Positions 55,925-64,000 of a DNA stretch of 64,000 nt are shown here, one piece after another. Origin of the DNA: Echinometra lucunter (Eukaryota; Echinodermata; Echinoidea; Camarodonta; Echinometridae); contig JAPZVO010000023.1 in NCBI GenBank assembly GCA_029962745.1, positions 124,001 to 188,000 of the forward strand, given 5' to 3'. Position 1 is the stretch's first letter, and each line of letters starts with the position of its first letter. The notes beneath the pieces are model-generated. The model made no database searches. It had not been told where the DNA came from and saw nothing but the letters and a program-made list of their open reading frames with translations. The translations under genes and the position numbers were made by a program.

Positions 55925-55965
55925 GTATTGGCAAGCTTTCGGCCAACATGGCCTTCATCAGGTCT
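55925..55965 (-). ncRNA. Hammerhead-like core, second site (tentative)
   Basis: On the minus strand CTGATGAAGGCC, ATGTT, GGCCGAAAGC gives an exact CUGAUGA, a 4-bp or longer stem II and GAAA. Similar words occur near the ends of Penelope-like elements. No UH cleavage triplet with paired stems I and III could be placed. Confidence 0.25.
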
Positions 55966-56477
55966 GAACAGATAAGAAACGAACAGGCAAAATAATATAC
56001 ACATAGAAATGATATCAAAATAATGTCGAAATAATACATAATTGGAATAATGATACATAACTGAACAATTAAATATCAAAATAATATACCGAAATGATAT
56101 GGAAATGATACTTAATCATCTTTAGGAATAATGATACACAACTGAACAATTAATGTCGAAATAACAAATAAGTAAAGGAAATATAACGAAATGATAAGAA
56201 AATAATATTTGATCAACTTAGGAATATGGTAATTCAGAAATGATACAATGAATATAATTACCTCGGGTTGGAATTAGACCGAGTTCATCAGATTAGTAGA
56301 ATGTGAGGGGTACACTGCGAATAAGATTGTGATAAAGCATTCTCCTTAGGACTATTTTATATACCACCAATTGTTAGCAGAGTATTAAATATCGTAATGC
56401 TCGTCAAACCACATTTTAAATCGGTAGTTTAGTAAACCACTTTCTTGTGTCATATGTAGTCGTGTTATAAAGTACCT

Positions 56478-56526
<49 letters not shown>

Positions 56527-56533
56527 GTATATA

Positions 56534-56706
56534 CAGTCAACTCTGCCTAAGTCGAATTTCTTGGGACTGAAGAAAATGCTTCGACTTAGAGAAAATTCGA
56601 CTTATGAGGGGTCAAAAACAATAGAAAATAAAGGAATGGGACCCAGTACAGACCTTCGACTTAGGGGATCATTCGACTTATGCAACTTCGACTTATGCAG
56701 AGTTGA

Positions 56707-56709
<3 letters not shown>
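56534..56709. mobile_element. 176-bp MITE, copy 2
   Basis: Same length and TIRs (CAGTCAACTCTGC) as 24142-24317, with about two differences by eye. It is flanked by TA within a (TA)n microsatellite on both sides (56481-56533 and 56710-56741), so a TA-rich tract served as target. Confidence 0.9.
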
Positions 56710-56744
<35 letters not shown>

Positions 56745-56829
56745 ATAGGCCTATATCAACGTGAATCATTTTCAAATTGGGGAAATTAAGCAACTTGCTA
56801 TGTGAACCATCCTGCTTTTTTTTTTTCAA

Positions 56830-57200
56830 TTTTGCGAGCAAGCGAAGCGAGCGAGCAAAAAATAACAAATTTCTTGTTATGAGTGAAGAATTTAGTTATC
56901 ATATAGGCATAAATGATACCTGATATGTATATGGTTACTTCGCTGCCAAATATGAACTCTATTTTGTCACATCGCTGGTCCATTTTTGCTGCCCCCAAAC
57001 CACTCTGTTTTTAATATTACGAGCGAGCGAAGCGAGCGAGGAAGCGCACACTGTTTTTCATGGTAGATGTAGTAAACCCTTCGGCAAAATTTCGCTGTGT
57101 GCCAATGAAATATTCTACATTATCTATTCCGTCTAATCTCACCGAATTCGTTTGCTTTGAAAACCATTAATATGAAACGAGCGAGCGCAGCGACCGAAGA
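56830..57200. repeat. GAGCGAAGCGAGCGAGC-type units
   Basis: Copies at about 56833 (GCGAGCAAGCGAAGCGAGCG), 57020 and 57176 (degenerate), each after an AT-rich stretch. A further copy is at 57847-57868. They lie close to the right hAT-like end, as in the element at 27393. Confidence 0.7.
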
Positions 57201-57261
57201 AAAATATACCCTTTTACATATGATGGAAGTGTTATTTCGTCATAAATATGTGATAAAAATG

Positions 57262-57310
57262 TGATATGCGCTATACAAGAACGGAATATTATTATTATCA
57301 GTATCATTAG
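57262..57310 (+). repeat. SINE/LINE tail fragment
   Basis: GATATGCGCTATACAAGAAC followed by an (ATT)n run resembles the common 3' end of invertebrate SINEs, as at 25719-25805 on the other strand. Confidence 0.4.
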
Positions 57311-58092
57311 AATACACTATAAACCTGTCATGCCTGTATGATAATACATCCGATCACCTGTGTGCCGAATATGACACTGTTTTAGCTACCTCGCTTGCAG
57401 TCCGAATCCATTCTGTTTCTACTATAGCGAGCAAAGTCAACGACCGATCCCGGCAAAATTATATGGATTCGTCCCAAAATCTTTGTAAACCACCTTGCTG
57501 CCCAAATATAATGATACTTTGGAATCTCGCTGCTATAATAAGCTACTTGCTGCCCGAAATCATCTTGTATCTAGCTTTTACCAGCGAGAGTACAGTGGAG
57601 TAGCGAGTGAGTTAACGAAAAATATGTTTTTGTTTTGCAGGGTTTTTTATCCAGGCCGTTATCTCCTGAAATTTTTATCTATTTTTAGATCAACTGGCCA
57701 CTCGATTTCTAGGAGTGATATCCTGTTTGGTCACTTCCTATGAGTAGAAGAATAGTACAACATTAGATAGAAACATAAGTGGCAAACCAATTTCCTTTCA
57801 TAAGAATAGTAATTATCATCGGCATTCGTTAAGATACAATAAATACGAGCGAGCGAAGCGAGCGAGCGCTTCCCAGTGTCCCATTTTCTTTCTTTTTTTC
57901 TTGTTTTACGCTTTTGTTTCACTTCCTTCCTCCCTTTTCCTTTCTTTTCTCTTTCTTTTTTTCTTTTTTTTTTTTGGTTGGGAAATTATTGGGGGGGGGG
58001 GCAAAATGATATCTTTCCCCCCCCCCCCCGAAATTTTCTTTTGGGGGGCAACTGCCCCCCTGCCCCCCAGGATCGACGCCTCTGGTGCCAAA

Positions 58093-60025
58093 TAGTGTTC
58101 TTTTACAGAGTTGCAAACCGTCAATACTTCAATAGCTATACCATGGGAGTGCACTTGCGTAGCCAAGGGGGGTGGGCGATGGGGGCGGCGATGGGGGCGG
58201 CGGTGGCGGCAGACCTGCTCAGCCAATTCGCTGTCCTATATAATGCCCCGCCCCTAGGTGGCGGCAGTCAGCTAAGGCTGGCGCAGGATGCGTTGCGCAC
58301 CTCACTCTGCCCAATTTTTATCCATTTTCATTTCCCTCTGTAGGTTTTTTTTTTCTCCTGCTTCTTTCCCTATATTTTCACTACAGCCCCAGCTATAGAG
58401 ATTTGTTCTTGTATTTTCTCGAAATCCACTCACTATTGCATTGTCCTGAATGAATCTCCTGTACTATAGAGCCTATAGACGTCTAGGACAAAAGTATTAA
58501 TACGGAGCCCCACTAACGATCCATTGTTAACCCGAGGTGATTAGAAATGCCTACGCTTTCTTAAAGCTACAGTTCAACTTTTTAAAGACTCCATGATATG
58601 TGACGACTATAAGAGTAGGATTGTATTACCAAATGGTTGGCAGAAATGGTATTTGCTTACAAATTAATGCAAGCTAAATTATACCAACGTTCATCGGACG
58701 AATTTATGCACGGTAAAATGTAAAATTCACTAGAGTAATTCATTGAGAATTTTTCTTTTGTTTAAGGTCCTCATCAAAGGGACATGAGTGTCAATCACCT
58801 TCAATACATTATCAAAAATCATGAATATGTTAATTCATATACACAATCTCATATTTTATTCTTGCCTTTTTGTATTCAACTGCAAGTCGAATTCGAAGAA
58901 AATTACAAAGAGTGCAATGTCATCAAGCACTGGTTCACTTCAGTCCAGCTTCAGCTTTTTGTGCTTTGAAAATACTGTACGAGTAAAAATAAATAAAAGC
59001 ACTATTCCGCTCAAACTTGACTGATCAAAGCCCCAAAAGTGTAGGTATGTGCCGCGGGCGAGACAAAAAATGGGGGCTTTGGAACGGGCTTATTGTGAAA
59101 AGGACGGTCTTCGGAACGGGCTTCGGAACTACAAATGTTTGTGAAAACGGGGGTCTTTGGAACGGTTCGCCTGCGTGTGAGTGCGTATGTATCCCTATGG
59201 AACGGGCATGTGCACGCAGCTAGTCCGGCGGCATGGGCGCCGGGTGCTCTCGCGCAGAGGCGATGGTCGGACAGCGCTCTGCGGGCCGCTTTTCACAAAA
59301 AATACAGCTCATTATCAGCAGAGTAACAAGGGGCAGTGGGGCAGTCGCGCCCCCATAAAGAACGCCCCCCAAGAAAAAAAGGGGGAAAAGCGTGAGCGAG
59401 AAAAGAAAAAAGTAAGAGTTCGTAAGAAGAGCGGGAGCAGACAAGGAACAATGAAAAGGAAACGTCGGTGCTTCAGCGCTTCGCACGGGTGGGGCAAATT
59501 CCCCCTCTCCCACCCTCCCCCCCCCCCCCCCCAAAAAAAAAAATGAAATCCTAGCTATGCCACTGGGTCCCTTTGTAAATTCACTTTCCTTGGTAAATAA
59601 ATAACAGTCCCTCGACAAGGGCGAAATTTTAAGGGCCGGCTCATCTCCCAAACGAAATGACCGAAATTCTCCCCGGAAATTCTATTTTTGTCATGCTGCA
59701 CCAGCAAACAATATTATCACTATTTAGTAACTATAATGGTAATCGTTACAGTAGCGTGATATCATGATCATTGCCGTCGTCGTTGTTGCAGTCTTTGTAG
59801 TCGCTATCATCGTTTTTCTTTTTCTTAATTATTAATTTTAAACAAATCTTCATGAATTTTACTATCATACTACTGTGATATCGAGTAAAGAGCATGTTTA
59901 ACATGCATGTTTATGTTTCATTTTTACTCATTACATATCATTTTAACAGACCCCCCCCCCTTCCCCCAATAATAATGTTCTTAGCTGTTGAAACATGGGA
60001 CCACTCCACCCCCATGCATGTATGG
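58093..60025. other. Non-coding with GC-rich hAT-like fragments
   Basis: TTGCGTAGCCAAGGGGGG near 58155 and CTAGCTATGCCACTG ending at about 59565 (complement CAGTGGCATAGCTAG) are hAT-type ends without a proven partner or duplication. 58340-59030 is otherwise AT-rich with nothing recognised. Confidence 0.35.
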
Positions 60026-60026
60026 G

Positions 60027-61270
60027 GGTAGGGGAGCAAGTTGGCCCAGTCAGTAAAGCGTCTGCCTGTCGAACCAAAGATCGTGGGTTCGAGTCCAACC
60101 CAAGCGGATGACTGAAGCCCACGTTGTGTGTTGTCGTGTCCTTCATAGACGCAGGCTAGTGAGTGAAAAACACTCCGTCCGTCGGATAGGACGTTAAATG
60201 GAGGTCCCGTGTAAAGGAGAGTCACCAACTTTGCACGTTAAAGATCCCACTGCACTATTCGTATAAGAGTACACTGTAAAAAAAAATCTTGTTGAAATTA
60301 AATTAATTAAATTGAGGGGGAAATGCCTTATTTTTTTAAAGTAACACTAAATTACAGATATTTCAAGTGGAATTTATTTTCCTTACAACCTCTTTACTCA
60401 ATTTAATTAGGTTACATCAACTTATATAATTATTGTAATATGTAAAAATAATTCTTAGATACTATTTGCTTTTTGAGCACGAAAGTTCACTGCTCATTTG
60501 ACACTCACTGACACCATTTCAACTATAATATGTTTTAACCAAATATTACCATGCATGGAACATTATCTTAATCATATAGACTTCACTTTGGCACTTACTA
60601 GTACTTAATAAGGTACTGAAATATATGTATACTTGATTGGTGCAGCTTAATAAATAAATTGGTGGGAAATTTTCCTGAAACATCAAGTTTTGAAATTTTC
60701 AAATTGAGTAACTATTCAACATTGCTCTTTCTTTGCCTAAATGAATTAAGAATCTTTTTACACTCCTTAATTTTCATCAATTTTTTTTTCAAACACACAA
60801 ACATGATTGTTTTTTTTTTTAAATATATATTAACTTGCTTTGAATGAATATTCATGTATTATGTTAATCAGACTTCACTTGAAAAAAGATAAGTACATTC
60901 AACATAAATTGAGTAATCAGTATAATTTCTTAATTTGACTTAAAGTCACTAAATTTAAACAAGTTCAAATTACTTGAATTTTCCTTGGATGTAAATGTAC
61001 TTTGAAATATCAAGTACATTCTAATTGAAAGTTTGAGTTATAATAAGACTTAAATCGAATGTGTGAAGGGAAAAACTCCTTAATCAAGGAAAAATAACCA
61101 ATGAGCGAACAAATTTTTACAGTGTAGGGAGAAACCCCGGTGTATGTGGTCCACCTGCAAACCCCCAATCAGTGATATCGGGAGGAGAGACCCCAGGGTT
61201 ACAGTGACTCAGTTCACTTTTCGCCTCCCAGGCACAGGTGACGCCAAACCAAATAATAATGATAATAATA
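60027..61270 (+). mobile_element. tRNA-derived SINE split by a CACTG-ended element
   Basis: A box (TTGGCCCAGTCAGTAAAGCG) and perfect B box (GGTTCGAGTCC, about 60088) form a Pol III promoter. The body carries GGATAGGACGTTAAATGGAG, GGTCCCGTGT and GCACGTTAAAGATCCCACTG, then continues after the insertion with GGGAGAAACCCCGGTGTATG and ends at an (AAT)n-like tail near 61250-61270. SINEs of this build depend on a partner LINE. The two halves join cleanly if 60272-61124 and one TA are removed. Confidence 0.72.
60272..61124. mobile_element. 853-bp CACTG-ended element with TA duplication
   Basis: Left CACTGTAAAAA and right TTTTTACAGTG form 11-bp inverted ends flanked by TA (60270-60271 and 61125-61126). 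The interior is very AT-rich with no transposase. CACTG ends suggest the CACTA/Mirage/Chapaev group; a TA duplication would fit Mirage-like or Tc1-like enzymes. Class uncertain. Confidence 0.78.
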
Positions 61271-61430
61271 GTATCATCCCATCACAATAAACCCGGCTCT
61301 CCAGATTGTCCAACTCTAATCCTGGATCTGTCAGTCATCTAAATAGTTACAGGGTTCTTCGCGTGTCCAGTGGGTAATAGTTGTCCTAGCCTGATCCCGG
61401 CTAAATCTGCACAAATGCGAACCCGACGCT

Positions 61431-61512
61431 ATACCTAACCCTAACCCTATAACCCTAACTCCACCCCTATCCATAACCCTCACCATAACCCTAACCCTAA
61501 ACCTAACCCTTA
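61431..61512. repeat. Short interstitial telomere-like block
   Basis: Irregular CCCTAACCCTA and CCATAACCCT words, similar in flavour to the 16-21.9 kb array but without its other parts. Confidence 0.75.
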
Positions 61513-61831
61513 TACATTTTCGGTAATGCCGAGCTGGCCCTTGTGCCGAGTTAGCCCGACCCCTAATCCGGGCTAAAATGGGGCTAACTGACATTACCTA
61601 ATATAACCCTATTACGGCGAGTAATGGGTTTTCTTACACGGGGCGGGGGGGGGGGGGGTCTCATGTGTTAACTGTTTTCCGATTTAAAAAAAAACCAACT
61701 TATTTGAAATATACGATTCTTTCTTGGTTTGTATTTTTTCAGATAGTCGACAAAATATTATCGTGTATCATAAAATTTAACACGAATAATCGTATTTTAG
61801 TTTACTACTTTGAAGCATCAGATAACTGATA

Positions 61832-63331
61832 CTGCTTTCACACCAAGGTACGGTCGCTGGGTACGGTCGCTGCGACCGTACCCAGCGACCGATGAAATCA
61901 TGGTGTGAAAGCATTTCATCGTATTCAGCGACCGATCGTTTTGGTCAAAGAGGCCTGAGATACTGCTTTCATACCAAGGTACGGTCGCTGGTACGGTCGC
62001 AGAGACCGTACCCAGCGACCGATGAAATCATAGTGTGAAAGCATTTCATCGTACTCAGCGACCGATCGTTTTGGTAAAAAACGATCGGTCGCTGAGTATG
62101 GTCGCTGAGGTACTTCAGCGACCGTACCTTGGTGTGAAAGCACATCGTACTCAGCGACCGATCGAAATGCAATGACCCCCCATCAGTATTATAGCTAGGG
62201 ACCTTTTAGCGGTGGTCGGCCATTTCAATCCCAGATCTTGACCTCAGTAACATCGATTGCGTACTATTTTCTATATCATGCACACTATACACAAAATACA
62301 TGTATCATCCAAATGAGGCAGTTCATATGTTAAAAGTAATGTTTTAGCCAAACATCAACCCTAGCACGCCCCAAAATATGTACAAATGAACTGTTAAACG
62401 ATTATTGAAAAACCATGAAATCAGCAGCCTACTGAGGTAGTTTCTACCCTTGAGTTCTGGGGGCAATGCCTAACTAGGGATGGCCTGTAGCTACAGCAGC
62501 TGACAGTACATCGGCGCCGCGCTCAGCAAGAAAACACGACAATATTTAAACACTCTTCACGAAAAATGTGGTGGGATTTTTTAGCAAATAAGCTTCAAAA
62601 ATGTAATTCTATCATTGTCTTATTCAAACATCGGCATTCAATAGTAACCTTATACTTGAAAATCAGGGATCACTCAGACCTTGTTAGTCTGCTGCAGCAG
62701 CTTACTTGCATGCACAGTTGCACCACAGTACGGGGGTGCTGTTCCCTAAAATGCTGCTGGGTACTTTATTATAGAGTGTTGGGCAATCATAAAGAGTGAT
62801 ATGGAGAGTGCGCGATATCGGACTGACATGATATTTTCTTTTTCTGGGTTCCCCCGGTACAGGAAAATATTGAAGAAAGATTGCGCAATGTACACGGGGT
62901 AGAAAATCGGAATGGCAGAAAAATCATGAAAAAGCAGAAATTTTCCGCCAAAAGCGGGATGGTTGAGAGGTCTGGCTAATAAAACAAGATTAGAGACGGA
63001 AATATGAATGTAAGTCTACTTTTCTTCACAAAAAGTTACGTTTAATGCAGTTTCTTCTCTGAAATTAGTGCCGGTCGGAAGCAGTGCTTTCCACCAGGAG
63101 TGGTGGACGGAAATCATCCGTGCTGGTCGGGCCCGTCCACCGCCGACCACTGTAGCTATAACACTGCCCCCCATACATGCCAACGCGCTATCTCTACTTC
63201 CGCTTCCGGCTAGGTCAGCTATCCAGCGACCGATCGCTCTCTGCCTGACCAAATTTTGACGGCTGTGTGAAAGCACGTCCGATCGGTCGCTGCGACACGT
63301 ACCCAGCGACCGTACCTTGGTGTGAAAGCAG
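61832..63331. mobile_element. 1.5-kb TIR element built of AGCGACCG words
   Basis: The ends CTGCTTTCACACCAAGGTAC and its complement pair for about 33 bases. TA flanks both sides (61830-61831 and 63332-63333). The left end is duplicated in direct orientation with a 131-bp period (61828 and 61959), and further copies occur inverted near 62110-62160. An extra copy of the end follows at 63336-63360. No transposase is seen. Confidence 0.7.
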
Positions 63332-63360
63332 TACAGCTTTCACACCAAGGTACGGTCGCT

Positions 63361-64000
63361 ACTGCTTGCCCCCCTCAGTATAGGGCTCCCACAAAACAAC
63401 AAGAATTCATTATGATGTAAGATGATGCATAATGAGATTTTCTTTACTCTATACATGGCCTCCACTTTCCATTCTTTCGCTCGGTCGCTACGCTCCCTCG
63501 TAGATTAATGAGCGAAAACGCTTCTTATTTAAAGAGGGCGGTGTAACGGGGCAAGTGCTTCTTTCTGCAAAAAAAAAAGGGGGGCATTTCAATAAAATGC
63601 CGTGAGGCATGAGTTTTCCTCTGCAAAGGGATAAGGAAATGTTTGCTTTAATATAAGAAATTTCTCTACACTTTCAACACCAAAATTGTAAAAAAAAAAA
63701 AAAAAAAAAATATGAGCATATGTTTGGACAAAGCTGTGAAACTGAAAAGTTGAGACCCATCGCGAAAATGTGCGTCTTACGCCATTCATATAACCCTCCC
63801 ATTGTCATGCCCGGTCTCTAACCTCTCACGCCATTCTACCATGCTACCAGCGGTGAACGAATAATCCTGTTACGTACTAATGATGAGACATGATGGGAAA
63901 CAATTAACAGCCGTGATCAAATGAAATAAAGTTTCGTTTTTTTTCTTAATGAAAAATCTACACCTTGCACTTTTTAGATATTTATTTCATTTTTTATTTT
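63361..64000. other. Non-coding end of window
   Basis: One GCTCGGTCGCTACGCTCCCTCG word (63479-63500) related to the GAGCGAAGCGAGCG motif, an A20 run near 63690, otherwise nothing recognised. Confidence 0.4.

Larger units (their letters stand above)
49197..58084. mobile_element. 8.9-kb composite element with hAT-like ends
   Basis: The left end CAGAGGCGTCGATCC (49197-49211) and the right end GGATCGACGCCTCTG (58070-58084) are perfect inverses. They are flanked by a perfect 8-bp duplication GTGCCAAA (49189-49196 and 58085-58092), the hAT pattern. Inside, in mirrored order from both sides, are a (TA)n tract, a 16-bp minisatellite and a non-coding arm of about 0.9 kb. In the centre lies a Penelope-like element. 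No transposase is visible, so movement would need one supplied from elsewhere. Either one unit of 8.9 kb moved, or smaller elements later expanded an originally short one. Confidence 0.72.

Noticed and set aside
59220..59651. 143-codon minus-strand ORF and a complete hAT element at 59334-59565
   Set aside because: The ORF runs over a C-run and phenylalanine-rich low-complexity sequence. The two candidate ends lack a matching 8-bp duplication.

Overview
This window is AT-rich animal genomic DNA dominated by transposable elements. I see no complete host protein-coding gene and no bacterial-type operon. The host is most likely a marine deuterostome, and an echinoderm is my best guess. The reasons are a Gmr1-type Ty3/gypsy element (a clade described from deuterostomes), BEL/Pao and Penelope-like retroelements, tRNA-derived SINEs, many short TIR elements, TTAGGG-type repeats and abundant TACATGTA-like words. 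The species call is inference only.

Layout. 660-7077 (minus strand) is a decayed BEL/Pao element with gag, protease, RNase H and integrase remnants. Its RT catalytic core is deleted and its gag is split by a 1.6-kb TIR element (4670-6281). 8-16 kb holds a tRNA-like relic, hAT-like GC-rich ends, a (GTA)n microsatellite, a small MITE, a possible zinc-finger exon (11500-11666) and hairpins. 16.0-21.9 kb is an array of 230-335-bp units that mix CCCTAA telomere-type repeats with (CTA)n. A dimer of 1.64-kb units (17677-21020) interrupts it. 22348-22825 is a 75-bp satellite. 24.1-28.1 kb holds three TIR elements in a row, one carrying a 176-bp MITE that recurs at 56534.

33067-39944 is the best-preserved object: a full-length, apparently young LTR retrotransposon. 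Its two 246-bp LTRs are identical by eye, it has a 5-bp target duplication (GTGCT) and a polypurine tract, and one uninterrupted 1515-codon gag-pol ORF. The domain order is gag, protease, integrase, RT, RNase H. Integrase lies before RT, as in Ty1/copia and in the Gmr1 clade of Ty3/gypsy.

40.4-43.8 kb contains repeats rich in direct TGACCT half-sites (nuclear-receptor DR1-like). 46052-47170 is a long-TIR element. 49197-58084 is an 8.9-kb composite with CAGAGGCGTCGATCC termini and a perfect 8-bp duplication (GTGCCAAA). It encloses large inverted arms, a 16-bp minisatellite in opposite orientations and a 5'-truncated Penelope-like element with GIY-YIG endonuclease. 60.0-61.3 kb is a tRNA-derived SINE split by an 853-bp CACTG-ended element. 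61832-63331 is another TIR element built from repeats of an AGCGACCG-type word.

The elements do not form a pathway. What the window records is layered insertion: at least six nested events can be ordered from intact target duplications. All boundaries were read by eye, without alignment software or database searches.
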